This document shows positions 11,589 through 20,112 of a stretch of DNA of 64,000 nucleotides, piece after piece. Made by a program: the position numbers and the translations under genes. The notes below the pieces were generated by a model. The model made no database searches and was not told the DNA's origin. It saw only the letters and a program-made list of their open reading frames with translations. The first letter of the stretch is position 1; every line of letters starts with the position of its first letter. Source of the DNA: Devosia sp. (GTDB taxonomy: Bacteria; Pseudomonadota; Alphaproteobacteria; Rhizobiales; Devosiaceae); NCBI RefSeq assembly GCF_014860165.1, contig NZ_JACZKG010000027.1:37711-101710 (forward strand), read 5' to 3'.

Positions 11589-12734
11589 ATGTCCGCCATC
11601 ACCCCATTCTCGATTACCATCCCCGAAGCCGCCCTCGCCGACCTCAAATCCCGCCTGACCCACTCCGTGCTGCCCTCGACGGGTGGTGAAGCGGGTTGGG
11701 CCCAGGGCCCGCAACTGGCCTGGGTGGAGGCGCTGCGCAGCCGGCTGCTCGATGGTTATGACTGGCGGGCGCAGGAGGCGGCGATCAACCGCCACCCCCA
11801 GTTCACCACCGAGATCGATGGCCAGACCATCCACTTCATCCATGTCAAATCGCGCGAGGCCAATGCCACGCCGTTGCTGCTGATCCATGGCTGGCCCGGC
11901 TCGATCGTCGAATATCTCGGCGTCATCGATGCGCTGACCGATCCGGTGGCGCATGGCGGCACGGCGGCCGATGCCTTCGACGTCATCATCCCCTCGCTGC
12001 CCGGCTTCGGCTTTTCGGGCCCGACCAAAGAGGCCGGCTGGAACAATGGCCGCATTGCCAGGGCCTTCCTCGAGCTGATGAGCCGGCTGGGCTATGAGCG
12101 CTTCGGCGTGCAGGGTGGCGATGCCGGCGCCATCATCGCTCCCGAAATCGGCCGCCTGGCGCCGCAGCGGGTCATTGGCGTGCAGGTCAATGCCGCAACC
12201 CTGGGCTTCATTCCGCTGGGCCCGATCGAGCCGGAGGTCTTTGCGTCGTTCAACGAGCGCGAACTGGTGCGGGTGCAGCGGCTGCAGCGCTTCATGGCCG
12301 AGCATTTCGGCTTCAACGCCATCCAGTCGAGCCGGCCGCAGGCTTTGGCCTATGCGATCTCGGATTCCCCGATCGGGCTCCTCGCCTGGATCAGTGAACT
12401 CTTCACCAGCTTCGGCGATCGGCCGGACGCCATCGACCAGGACGTGTTCCTCACCAATTTCATGATCTACTGGTTCACCGGCACCGCCGCTTCGTCGATC
12501 CGGCTCTACTACGAGAATGCCCATGATCCGGCAGCGTGGGCGCCCAAGGCCAATTCGGGCGTGCCGACCGGCGTAGTTGTCTATGGCTTCGACGAAGTAC
12601 CGCTGCGCCGCTTTGGCGAAGAGGCCAACACCATCGTGCGCTGGACCGAGCTGGACGAGGGTGGCCACTATGCGGTCATCGAAGTGCCCGGCCTCTGGAC
12701 CGCCGAAGTCCGCGCCTTCTTCGCCGGGCTCTAG
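11589..12734 (+). CDS. Epoxide hydrolase, alpha/beta-hydrolase with EHN domain
   Basis: Hydrolyses an epoxide to a diol via an aspartyl-ester intermediate. The N-terminal EHN domain (residues ~1-95) precedes an alpha/beta-hydrolase core with the oxyanion motif HGWPGS at 100-105, nucleophile Asp178 in QGGDAGAI and catalytic His360 in GGHYAVIE. The usual GGDWG is GGDAG here. A good ribosome site (AGGAG, 11576) precedes the ATG. Length is 381 residues. A strong intrinsic terminator follows, so it ends its transcript. Confidence 0.88.
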   Translation: MSAITPFSITIPEAALADLKSRLTHSVLPSTGGEAGWAQGPQLAWVEALRSRLLDGYDWRAQEAAINRHPQFTTEIDGQTIHFIHVKSREANATPLLLIHGWPGSIVEYLGVIDALTDPVAHGGTAADAFDVIIPSLPGFGFSGPTKEAGWNNGRIARAFLELMSRLGYERFGVQGGDAGAIIAPEIGRLAPQRVIGVQVNAATLGFIPLGPIEPEVFASFNERELVRVQRLQRFMAEHFGFNAIQSSRPQALAYAISDSPIGLLAWISELFTSFGDRPDAIDQDVFLTNFMIYWFTGTAASSIRLYYENAHDPAAWAPKANSGVPTGVVVYGFDEVPLRRFGEEANTIVRWTELDEGGHYAVIEVPGLWTAEVRAFFAGL

Positions 12735-12755
12735 GGAAACAGCAAAGCCGACCAG

Positions 12756-12787
12756 GGCCGGGGCGAATGCTCCGGCCTTTGGTTTTT
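12756..12787 (+). terminator. Rho-independent terminator of the epoxide hydrolase gene
   Basis: Stem GGCCGGGGC / GCTCCGGCC (one G-U pair) with a 4-base loop GAAT, followed directly by TTTGGTTTTT. It lies 22 bases after the stop codon. Confidence 0.85.
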
Positions 12788-12791
12788 CGGG

Positions 12792-13895
12792 CTACGGCCT
12801 CCGCCACAGACCGACGCGCAGGCCGCCATGCAGCACGGTCGGCTCCACCAGTTCGAGGCCAAGCCCGGTTGCCCTGGCGAGGTCCTTGTCTGACGTGATG
12901 ATGCCGACACTCCAGCCGGGGAACTTGGAGCGGATCACCGTGCCCATGGTCCGATATAGCCCCAGCAGTGGCGCCTTGTTGCCAATGCGGGTGCCATAGG
13001 GTGGGTTGACGATGATGATGCCCGGCGGCCCCTCTGGGGGCTCGAGCATTTCGATGCTTTGCTGCTCGAAGCGGACGCGGTCGGTGACGCCGGCGCGCTC
13101 GGCGTTTTCGTTGGCCATGCGGATGGCGCCGGCATCGCGGTCGGAGCCGAAGAAACGGACGGTTGTGGGGGCAGAGGGGCCGGGCACGCGCATCGCCTCC
13201 CAGGCCCTGGCGTCGAAACCGGCAAGCTGTTCGAAAGCAAAGCGGCGCTCCCGCCCGGGCTTGAGGCCGAGGGCAATCTCGGCGGCTTCGATGATGAACG
13301 TTCCCGAGCCGCACATCGGGTCGAGCACAGTCTGCGTGCCGTCAAAGCCGCATTGGCGGAGAAACATGGCGGCCATGGTTTCCCGCATCGGCGCCTTGGC
13401 CACGCCTTCCTTGAAGCCGCGCTTGTGCAGGGACTCGCCCGTCGTATCGAGGCTGATCGTGACCAGGTCATCCTCGATCCGCACCATCACGCGGACTTCG
13501 GCATCGTCGGTGATGGGGGCGCCCAATTCCTCGGCGATGGCCTTGGCTACACGCTGGCTGGCGGCGCCGGCATGATAGATGCGCGAGCGCTTGCAACTGG
13601 CCTCGACCTTTACCGGCACATCCGGGCGCAGCACGCTCGCCCAGTCTACCTTGCGGGCCCGCTTGTCGAGCTGGGCGAGGTGCATGGCGCGGAAGCTGCC
13701 TGTTCGGGCCAGGACGCGGGTGGCGCCGCGCAGCTCCAGGTTGGCCCGCCACACATCGGGCCACAGGCCCATGAAGGCGACGCCGCCTTCGACCACCTTG
13801 GCATCGAACCCGGCCGCGCATGCCTCCTCGCAGAGCGGGGCTTCGAGCCCCGGCGTGGCGACGAGGTAGATTTCGAATGGCACTGGTTCGGTCAT
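12792..13895 (-). CDS. THUMP-domain class I RNA methyltransferase (RlmL/YpsC-like)
   Basis: Predicted guanine-N2 methyltransferase acting on rRNA or tRNA. An N-terminal ferredoxin-like/THUMP region (residues ~1-160) is followed by a Rossmann methyltransferase with SAM motif DPMCGSGTF starting at Asp192 and the amino-methylating motif NPPYG at Asn297. At 367 residues it matches single-function YpsC-type enzymes, lacking the second methyltransferase of RlmKL fusions. The RNA target cannot be read from sequence. It is divergent from the TIM-barrel operon. Confidence 0.88.
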   Translation of the reverse strand: MTEPVPFEIYLVATPGLEAPLCEEACAAGFDAKVVEGGVAFMGLWPDVWRANLELRGATRVLARTGSFRAMHLAQLDKRARKVDWASVLRPDVPVKVEASCKRSRIYHAGAASQRVAKAIAEELGAPITDDAEVRVMVRIEDDLVTISLDTTGESLHKRGFKEGVAKAPMRETMAAMFLRQCGFDGTQTVLDPMCGSGTFIIEAAEIALGLKPGRERRFAFEQLAGFDARAWEAMRVPGPSAPTTVRFFGSDRDAGAIRMANENAERAGVTDRVRFEQQSIEMLEPPEGPPGIIIVNPPYGTRIGNKAPLLGLYRTMGTVIRSKFPGWSVGIITSDKDLARATGLGLELVEPTVLHGGLRVGLWRRP

Positions 13896-13973
13896 GGCGC
13901 AGCACTAGCTTGGCGGGGTGCGCCGGGCAATGGGCGGGAGCGATATGAGGAGATTGCGCCAATTTGAGATGCG

Positions 13974-13999
13974 CGTATCATATTGATACGGACGTATCG
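13974..13999. promoter_or_regulatory. Operator: tandem palindromes over the promoter of the sugar operon
   Basis: CGTATCA-TAT-TGATACG (13974-13990) is a perfect 7-bp-arm palindrome, and its right arm pairs again with CGTATCG two bases later (13993-13999), giving two overlapping inverted repeats. A TTGCGC (13954) with TATCAT (13976) at 16-base spacing would be a promoter whose -10 lies inside the operator, which is the layout of repression. No regulator gene lies adjacent. Confidence 0.6.
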
Positions 14000-14053
14000 A
14001 AAACCGGCAGAGCAGGGCAACAAGCCCGGCCGCGGTGTGAGGGGGGAGTTGAG

Positions 14054-15103
14054 GTGGAACGCAACAATTATCCGCGGCTGCACAATGCCACGTGGCCGGG
14101 CGTGGTGGGCAAGGGCACCCCTGGTGGCGAGCCGATCATCGGGCTCGATACGCTGCTCAAGCTCACGGCCGGCGCCGAGCATGAGGGGCAGAAGTTCGAC
14201 GGCATCGATCTGTGGCTGGCCGACCCGCACATCTCCATCGATTCCAGCCAGGACGACATCAAGCGGGTTGCCGACCACATTGCCAGCTTCGGGCTCAAGG
14301 TCGGCTCGTTTGTGGCGCCCATCTGGGGCGGGGCCGGCGGCGGTTCGGCCATGGGCGACGATGAGGAAGTCGGCCGGTTCCTGAGCCAGGTGGAGAAGGC
14401 CTGTCGCATCGGGCGGTGGATGCGCGATATCGGCATTCGCCCCAGCGGCGGTGTGCGCATCGATTCCTCCGTCGGCGTCGGGCCTTGGGATGCCGACCCC
14501 GAGAGCAATACCAGGCGCATTGCCGAGACGTTCCGTGCCGCGGGGAAAATCGCGCAGGAGCATGGCGAGTTTCTTGTCGCCGAGGGCGAGATTTGCTGGG
14601 GCGGCATGCATTCGTGGCGCGAGAATGTGAAGCTGCTCGAAATGGTCGGCATGCCCGGTGTCGTTGGCTACCAGGCCGACATGGCTCATTCCATGCTGTT
14701 TGTGCTGGGTGCCAATGCCGAGAAGGATCGGCTGTTGCCTGCCGATTTCGACTGGTCGGACACAGCAGCGCTCGATGCGGCCTACAAGAAGGTTGCCGAT
14801 GCCCTGCGGCCATGGACGCTCGATTTCCACTTGGCCCAGAATGACGGCACGACCTTCGGTTCGGGCGACCACGAAAAGACCGGGCGGCATTGCCAGATCG
14901 ACGATCCTAATGGCCGGCTCGATGTCACCAAGCATGCCGGATACTGGCTGCGTGACGCGGCGGGCAACCTGACCAAAAGGATGCGCCACATCTGCTGGGA
15001 CGGCTGCATGTTCCCCAATGCGGTGATGGAGCGGCAGGAGACCTGGAACAAGGTGCTGGGCGCCATGGTGGCGGTTCGCGATGCGCATGGCTGGCGCGAA
15101 TAG
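14054..15103 (+). CDS. Sugar phosphate isomerase/epimerase-like TIM-barrel protein
   Basis: AP-endonuclease-2-like TIM barrel (xylose isomerase-like superfamily), typical of sugar or inositol epimerases and isomerases; exact substrate unknown. Visible metal-site features include GEICWGGMHSW (Glu) and HLAQNDGTTFGSGDHEKTGRH. The start is GTG at 14054, with GGGGGGAG seven bases upstream; the longer frame adds 30 residues that overlap the promoter and operator. Length is 349 residues. The next gene starts 9 bases after the stop, so they form one operon under the 13974 operator. Confidence 0.82.
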   Translation: MERNNYPRLHNATWPGVVGKGTPGGEPIIGLDTLLKLTAGAEHEGQKFDGIDLWLADPHISIDSSQDDIKRVADHIASFGLKVGSFVAPIWGGAGGGSAMGDDEEVGRFLSQVEKACRIGRWMRDIGIRPSGGVRIDSSVGVGPWDADPESNTRRIAETFRAAGKIAQEHGEFLVAEGEICWGGMHSWRENVKLLEMVGMPGVVGYQADMAHSMLFVLGANAEKDRLLPADFDWSDTAALDAAYKKVADALRPWTLDFHLAQNDGTTFGSGDHEKTGRHCQIDDPNGRLDVTKHAGYWLRDAAGNLTKRMRHICWDGCMFPNAVMERQETWNKVLGAMVAVRDAHGWRE

Positions 15104-15112
15104 GAGTGTGCC

Positions 15113-16246
15113 GTGACCAAACAACTCAATATCGGCATGGTCGGCTATGGCTTCATGGCCCGCGCCCATTCCAATGCCTGGGCCAATGTCTCGCACTTCT
15201 TCGACACCGGCTATCGGCCGGTGCTCAAGGCCGTGGCCGCCCGCAATGTCAGCAAGGTCAGGCACTTTGCCGAGGCCTGGGGCTATGAGAGCCAGGAGAG
15301 CGACTGGCGCCACATGATCGCGCGGGCCGATATCGACGCCATCGACATCTGCGTGCCCAATGACCTGCATGCCGAAATCGCCATCGCGGCGGCCGGGGCC
15401 GGCAAGATGGTGCTGAGCGAAAAACCGCTGGCCCGCACCGAGGCAGAGGGCAAGCCGATGGTGGAGGCGGTCGAAACCGCCGGCGTCGCCAACATGGTCT
15501 GGTACAATTACCGGCGCGTTCCGGCGGTGATGCTGATCAAGCACATGGTCGAGCAAGGCCGGCTGGGGCGGATCTTCCATTACCGCGCCAAGTTCCTGCA
15601 GGACTGGACGATTTCTCCCGATGTGCCGCAGGGCGGCCAGGCGACGTGGCGGCTCGATGTCGAGGCGGCCGGCTCGGGCGTCACGGGGGACCTGCTGGCC
15701 CATTGCCTCGATACCGCGATGTGGATCAATGGCGGCATCACTTCGCTCACGGCGATGACCGAGACCTTCATCAAGGAGCGCAGGGACGCCACGACCGGCC
15801 AGAGCAAGCCGGTCGGCATCGACGACGCAGCGGCAGTGCTGACGCGCTTTGCCAATGGCTCGCTGGGCACGTTCGAATCCACCCGCTACGCGCGGGGCCA
15901 CAAGGCCGGCTACACGCTGGAAATCAACGGCGAGAAGGGCTCCCTGGCCTGGGACCTGCATGATCTCAACCGGTTGCAGTATTTCGATCACTCCGTGGCC
16001 GGGGCGCAGCGCGGCTGGACCAATATCCTGGTCACGGATGGCGATCACCCCTATCTCGGCAAGTGGTGGGTGCCCGGGCTCATCATCGGCTACGAGCATT
16101 CCTTCACCCATCAGGTGGCCGATTTCCTCAGCGGATTGCGCGATGGCAAGCCGGCCGCGCCGACCTTCCGCGAGGCGCTGGAGACCAACCGCGTCTGCGA
16201 CGCGATCCTGGCCTCGGGCAAATCGGGGCAGTGGGTAAACCTCTGA
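15113..16246 (+). CDS. Gfo/Idh/MocA-family NAD(P)-dependent oxidoreductase
   Basis: Predicted sugar or polyol dehydrogenase. The N-terminal Rossmann fold opens with [15 protein letters not shown] (nucleotide-binding GxGxxxxxH type). The catalytic lysine motif is SEKPLART near residue 105, and the substrate-domain motif [13 protein letters not shown] follows near residue 195. Start is GTG 15113 after GGAG in AATAGGAGTGTGCC. Length is 377 residues. Together with the preceding TIM barrel it looks like a two-enzyme carbohydrate oxidation/isomerisation module without its own transporter. Confidence 0.87.
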   Translation: MTKQLNIGMVGYGFMARAHSNAWANVSHFFDTGYRPVLKAVAARNVSKVRHFAEAWGYESQESDWRHMIARADIDAIDICVPNDLHAEIAIAAAGAGKMVLSEKPLARTEAEGKPMVEAVETAGVANMVWYNYRRVPAVMLIKHMVEQGRLGRIFHYRAKFLQDWTISPDVPQGGQATWRLDVEAAGSGVTGDLLAHCLDTAMWINGGITSLTAMTETFIKERRDATTGQSKPVGIDDAAAVLTRFANGSLGTFESTRYARGHKAGYTLEINGEKGSLAWDLHDLNRLQYFDHSVAGAQRGWTNILVTDGDHPYLGKWWVPGLIIGYEHSFTHQVADFLSGLRDGKPAAPTFREALETNRVCDAILASGKSGQWVNL

Positions 16247-16250
16247 CCCG

Positions 16251-16982
16251 TCAGGCCTTGTGCGCGGCCATTTTCTCATAGAACGGCCGCGCCTGGTCGG
16301 CGATAGCCAGCAAATGCTTGGGCAGGGCTACCGGCTTGTCGTCTGGCGGGGCGAAGCCGGTGCTGTTGAAGATGGCGCCATACCAGTGCGGCGCCCAGAC
16401 GCCGTCATCGGGATGTTGGCCTTTGGGCCAGCTCAGCATCGTCTCGATGAAGGGCAAGTCGATTGCCGCGCAGAGTGCTGACAAAGTGCCGCGCGGATCG
16501 CGGCGGACATCCTCGGAATCGACCACTATTGGCGCCCGTCCCGTCCGGTCGGCCACACGGTCGAACAGCATGGCCTGCTCGGCGAAGCCGATGTCGCGCA
16601 GCGTTACGTCCTCGCGCTTCTGCGCATAGGAGGCGAGCACGCGCTCGGGGCTGCGCAGCAGGAAGACATTGGTGACATGATCCATCCAGTCGAGGGGGAA
16701 GCCGTCGATCATGTGGTGGGCCATGTGCTTCTGGTACCAGACCGGCTTGCCCGACGGGACCGGGCCGAGCAGGTCGGCCGCCACCTGATGCGGGTCCTGC
16801 TTCTGGCTGGCCAGCACTTCTGCATTCATCGGGTGAACGATGCCCGTGGCGGCCAGGTAGGCGGCATAGAAGGGCTCGTCGCTGACCGCACAATCGGGCC
16901 GGGACGAGAAGGCGCGCATCATGGCGGTCGAGAGGTTGCGCGGACCAGACCACATGGCGATACGGCGGACGGGCTCGCTCAT
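16251..16982 (-). CDS. Sulfotransferase-like P-loop protein coupled to an aminotransferase
   Basis: The sequence has the sulfotransferase-type phosphosulfate loop WSGPRNLSTAMM (residues ~11-22), a partner loop FLLRSPERVLASY for the 3'-phosphate near residue 110, and PIVVDSEDVRRDP near 150. This predicts PAPS or nucleotide binding, but the activity is unproven and the substrate unknown. Length is 243 residues. Its ATG overlaps the stop codon of the upstream class IV aminotransferase (ATGA), so the two are translationally coupled and presumably act together. Confidence 0.78.
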   Translation of the reverse strand: MSEPVRRIAMWSGPRNLSTAMMRAFSSRPDCAVSDEPFYAAYLAATGIVHPMNAEVLASQKQDPHQVAADLLGPVPSGKPVWYQKHMAHHMIDGFPLDWMDHVTNVFLLRSPERVLASYAQKREDVTLRDIGFAEQAMLFDRVADRTGRAPIVVDSEDVRRDPRGTLSALCAAIDLPFIETMLSWPKGQHPDDGVWAPHWYGAIFNSTGFAPPDDKPVALPKHLLAIADQARPFYEKMAAHKA

Positions 16983-17908
16983 GGCCGGTAGATCTCCCGC
17001 TCGATCAGGTCGCGATAGAGGCCTTGCAGGCGCAGGGTCATCTCGCCGGGAATAGGGCCCGGCCCGGTCAGCGGGTGGCCCATGCGTCGGCCATCGACTT
17101 CGCGCACCGCAGTCAATCCGGCAAAGGTGCCGGTGACGAAGGCTTCGTCGGCGCCATAGACGTCTGTCAGCGAGAAATTCTTCTGCCTGATGGTGATGCC
17201 GGCTTCCTCGGCGACCCGGATGATATTGCCGCGGGTGATGCCGCCCAGGCAGTAGTCGCCGGTCGAGGTCCAGACTTCGCCACGGCGGACGATGAAGAAA
17301 TGGGTCGAGTTGCAGGTGGCGACGAAGCCTTGCGGGTCGAGCATCAGGGCCTCGTCGGCACCGGCCTTCGCTGCCTGGATGCAGGCCTGGATGCAGTTGA
17401 GCTTGGAATGTGAATTGAGCTTCTGGTCCTGCATGTCAGGCGCGGTGCGGCGGATGGTCGAGGTGAAGAGCGAAATGCCGTCCGGCTTGGGCGAGGGCGC
17501 CTTGTATTCAGGGATGATGACGATGGTGGCGTCGCCAATGGTGACGCGCGGATCCTGATAGGGCGTCGCCTTGATGCCACGCGTCACCATCAGGCGGATA
17601 TGCACGCCATCGGTCATGCCGTTGGCGGCGAGGCAATCGAAGATGCGCTTGACCAGGGCGTTAGGCGACAGGCCGACGGAGAAGTCCAGCGCCTTGGCGC
17701 CTTCATAGAGGCGCTCCAGATGCGCCCATAGAAAGGGTATGCCGCCCCTATGCAGCCGCAGCCCTTCCCAGACGCCGTCGCCCAGCACGAAGCCGGAATC
17801 GAAGACCGAGACCACCGCCTCCTTTCTCGGCGCCAGCGTGTCGTTGACCGCGATCAGGATATCCGCGTTGCGCGGATCATCCACATAGGCATGCACGCCG
17901 TAAGCCAT
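16979..17908 (-). CDS. Class IV aminotransferase (BCAT/DAAT-like)
   Basis: Fold type IV PLP enzyme related to branched-chain and D-amino-acid aminotransferases. Conserved parts include VFDSGFVLGDGVWEGLRL and AGADEALMLDPQGFV. The PLP lysine is probably Lys163 in QKLNSHSKLN (Lys169 is an alternative). At the position where class IV enzymes have a glutamate contacting the pyridine nitrogen (EGSxxN), this protein has Thr198 in ATCNSTHFF. The start at 17908 (MAYGVHAYVDDP) removes 28 non-conserved residues of the longer frame. Length is 309 residues. It overlaps the following sulfotransferase-like gene by four bases. Confidence 0.85.
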   Translation of the reverse strand: MAYGVHAYVDDPRNADILIAVNDTLAPRKEAVVSVFDSGFVLGDGVWEGLRLHRGGIPFLWAHLERLYEGAKALDFSVGLSPNALVKRIFDCLAANGMTDGVHIRLMVTRGIKATPYQDPRVTIGDATIVIIPEYKAPSPKPDGISLFTSTIRRTAPDMQDQKLNSHSKLNCIQACIQAAKAGADEALMLDPQGFVATCNSTHFFIVRRGEVWTSTGDYCLGGITRGNIIRVAEEAGITIRQKNFSLTDVYGADEAFVTGTFAGLTAVREVDGRRMGHPLTGPGPIPGEMTLRLQGLYRDLIEREIYRP

Positions 17909-18045
17909 TCCAGCACCACTACAAGTTCGATGCAGCACTGTCGGCGTTCGGCGGCCATTGGGCAAGACAGGCAGAAAAATTCTGAGCATCATGTCGATCG
18001 GCTGAACCGGGCGCCGACTAGATGCATCAGATGGAGGATTACCCC

Positions 18046-18441
18046 ATGAAATATCTCTGCATCGTCTATGCCGGTACCGGTGGCGATACGCTGAGCGAGG
18101 CTGAAGGCACGGCGATCAAGGATGGGTGCATCGAAGGCGACAACGCCCTGTTTGCTGCCGGAAGGCTCTATATGGCCAGCCCGTTGCAGGGGCCGGAAGC
18201 CGGGGTGCACCTGCGCCATATCAACGGCCGTACAACCCGCATCGATGGCCCCTATGCCGAGACCAAGGAACTGGTGGCCGGCTTCATGGTCATCGAGGCG
18301 GCGGACATGGACGAAGCCATCGCCATCGCTGCTCCGGGTCCGCTGGACGGGTTGGTCAATCTCGAGATTCGGCCGCTGCTCGACGAGAAGCACAGCAAGA
18401 CCGGGCAGGATCGCTCGGCCTTCTTCGTGCGGAGGTCGTGA
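18046..18441 (+). CDS. YCII/DGPF-domain protein
   Basis: Small ferredoxin-like-fold protein of the YCII-related DGPF family. The hallmark is DGPYAETKELVAGF at residues ~68-81; the N terminus MKYLCIVYA is standard. Members often sit beside ECF sigma factors, but none is adjacent here. Function is unknown. GGAGG eight bases before ATG 18046 decides the start. Length is 131 residues. Its TGA overlaps the ATG of the GST gene by one base, indicating a two-gene operon. Confidence 0.85.
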   Translation: MKYLCIVYAGTGGDTLSEAEGTAIKDGCIEGDNALFAAGRLYMASPLQGPEAGVHLRHINGRTTRIDGPYAETKELVAGFMVIEAADMDEAIAIAAPGPLDGLVNLEIRPLLDEKHSKTGQDRSAFFVRRS

Positions 18442-19052
18442 TGGTCGAACGCAAGCTCTACTACACGCACAATATCAATCCGCGCGTCGCCGTAGCCGTG
18501 GCCCGACATCTTGAGTCGCCGGTCGAGTTCATCCGCTATAGCCCCATGGGCGAGGACCGGGAGGCGTTCCTGCCGCTCAACCCCAATTCGCTGGCGCCGC
18601 TGCTGGTCGAGGATGACAGGCCCCTGTGGGAGGCCGATGCCATCGCGCTCCGGCTCTCCCAGATGGCGGGTGGCGACTTCTGGCCGGACGACCATGCTGT
18701 CGAGATGATGCAATGGGTGAGCTGGAGCGCCCACCACTTCACGGTGGCTGGTGCGGGCTTGGTTTGGCACAACCATACCGCGGTCTCCTGGATGGGTTCG
18801 CCAGACCCCGCAGTGGTCGCGGGGATTGCCGAGGACTTTCACCGCTTCGCCAGCATTCTCGACGCCACTCTGGCCGGACGCCAATGGCTGGTGGGCAACC
18901 GCCTGACCTATGCTGACTTCCGGGTCGCCTCGGCATTGCCCTATGCCGAGCGCGGGCAGATCCCGCTCGAGGGCTACTCGAACATCGTAGAATGGCATGA
19001 CCGGCTCAACGCCATTGATGCCTGGCGGGAGCCGTTTGCAGGACTCGATTGA
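18441..19052 (+). CDS. Glutathione S-transferase family protein
   Basis: Predicted GST: an N-terminal thioredoxin-like domain (KLYYTHNINPRVAVAVA, then LNPNSLAPLLVEDDRPLWEA) and a C-terminal all-helical domain with GNRLTYADFRVAS. The ligand contact motif E-A/S appears as WEADAI. Substrate is unknown. The ATG shares one base with the stop of the DGPF gene and has GGAGG upstream. Length is 203 residues. Confidence 0.85.
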   Translation: MVERKLYYTHNINPRVAVAVARHLESPVEFIRYSPMGEDREAFLPLNPNSLAPLLVEDDRPLWEADAIALRLSQMAGGDFWPDDHAVEMMQWVSWSAHHFTVAGAGLVWHNHTAVSWMGSPDPAVVAGIAEDFHRFASILDATLAGRQWLVGNRLTYADFRVASALPYAERGQIPLEGYSNIVEWHDRLNAIDAWREPFAGLD

Positions 19053-19116
19053 CCGGCTTGGCGGGAAACATCTACCCGGTGTAGCGTTTTCCCGCCAGAG
19101 AGCTGGAGTGAGACCC

Positions 19117-19389
19117 ATGTGCCGTAACATCAAGCCATTGTTCAATTTTGAACCTCCTGCGACCCGCAACGAGATGCACGACGCGGCGCTGCAGTTTGTG
19201 CGCAAGATTTCCGGCTACAGCGCGCCGTCCAAGGCCAATGAGGCCGCCTTCCACGAGGCGGTGGAGGACATCGAGAAGGTGGTGCGCAAGCTGCTGAAGT
19301 CGATGGAAACCAATGCACCGCCCAGGGATCGCGAGGTCGAGGCCGCCAAGGCCAGGGAGCGCAGCAAGCTGCGCTTCGGCACGGCTTGA
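19117..19389 (+). CDS. DUF2277 family protein
   Basis: Small conserved protein starting MCRNIKPLFNFEPPAT, the signature of DUF2277; function is unknown. It is 90 residues with a charged, helical C terminus (RDREVEAAKARERSKLRFG). The start at 19117 matches the family N terminus and has GGAG about 8 bases upstream; the longer frame overlaps the GST gene and is not conserved. Sixty-four bases separate it from the GST gene. Confidence 0.85.
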   Translation: MCRNIKPLFNFEPPATRNEMHDAALQFVRKISGYSAPSKANEAAFHEAVEDIEKVVRKLLKSMETNAPPRDREVEAAKARERSKLRFGTA

Positions 19390-19415
19390 GCTGCCTTCCC
19401 CGCTCCAAGTTTCAT

Positions 19416-19498
19416 CGTCATTGCCCGGCTCGTCCGGGCAATCCATCTTTTTGCGGATGCCGGGGCCATGGATCACCCGGACAAGCCGGGTGATGACG
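19416..19498. repeat. Dispersed intergenic inverted repeat, second family
   Basis: Left arm 19416-19445 and right arm 19469-19498 are imperfect inverted copies beginning CGTCATTGCCCGG / CGTCATCACCCGG; each arm is a hairpin (CCCGGCTCGTCCGGG, CCCGGACAAGCCGGG). Same architecture as the elements at 2034 and 53435. Confidence 0.8.
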
Positions 19499-19539
19499 GC
19501 AGAGCGGGCGCGGTGCTGTTCCCTAAGAAGGCTTGATCC

Positions 19540-19845
19540 CTATTCCTCCGGTTCCGTAGTGAACAGCAGCGGATAGCCGTGCTGCTGGGCGAAATCGGTG
19601 GCGCGGGTCGCCTTCTCTTCGGCGATTTCCCTGGTGAAGACGGCGACGACGCAGGCGCCCTTTGTATGGGCGGTCAGCATGATGATGCCGGCCTGCGCCT
19701 CGGGCACGCGGAACTCGGCCTTGAGCAGCCGCACCACGAATTCGCGCGGCGTGTAGTCATCGTTGAGCAGGATCACCTTGTGCAGCGGCGGCCTGGCCGG
19801 CTTCAGGACGGTATCGGTGCGACGCTTGGTATTGGTATCGGCCAT
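19540..19845 (-). CDS. clpS: ATP-dependent Clp protease adaptor ClpS
   Basis: N-end-rule adaptor that binds the ClpA N-domain and delivers substrates with bulky hydrophobic N termini. The conserved core is HKVILLNDDYTPREFVV, with the residue-binding pocket NDD, followed by HTKGACVVAVFTREIAEEK. Length is 101 residues. Start at 19845 (MADTNTKRRTD), preceded by CGGAGG; the longer frame adds 27 unrelated residues. clpA is not adjacent within the window. A small membrane protein is divergent upstream. Confidence 0.95.
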   Translation of the reverse strand: MADTNTKRRTDTVLKPARPPLHKVILLNDDYTPREFVVRLLKAEFRVPEAQAGIIMLTAHTKGACVVAVFTREIAEEKATRATDFAQQHGYPLLFTTEPEE

Positions 19846-19936
19846 TGCAGCCTCCGGGGGCGAATGGAGCGGCAACGCGGAACGGCCGCGACGCCCTGGC
19901 GTTAGGGAAGCAAAACCTACCACCAAGGGTCAAGTC

Positions 19937-20110
19937 ATGCTGCAATTGTTGATCATTCTCGTGATCGTGGCCGTCGTCTCGGGCGCGCTGGGCTTCACTC
20001 GCCTGTCGGCTGGCGCAGCGACGCTCGCCAAGATCATTTTCGCCATCATGCTCATCGGCATTGTGCTGCTGCTGATCCTGGCCTTCATGGGCATAGCGAT
20101 CCTGATCTAG
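19937..20110 (+). CDS. DUF1328 small membrane protein (YtjA-like)
   Basis: 57-residue protein made almost entirely of two transmembrane helices (LLIILVIVAVVSGALGF and AKIIFAIMLIGIVLLLILAFMGI) linked by TRLSAGAATL. This is the DUF1328/UPF0391 family, often stress-induced, function unknown. Its stop and the stop of the convergent GNAT gene sit inside the palindrome TAGCGCTA (20108-20115). Confidence 0.85.
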   Translation: MLQLLIILVIVAVVSGALGFTRLSAGAATLAKIIFAIMLIGIVLLLILAFMGIAILI

Positions 20111-20112
20111 CG

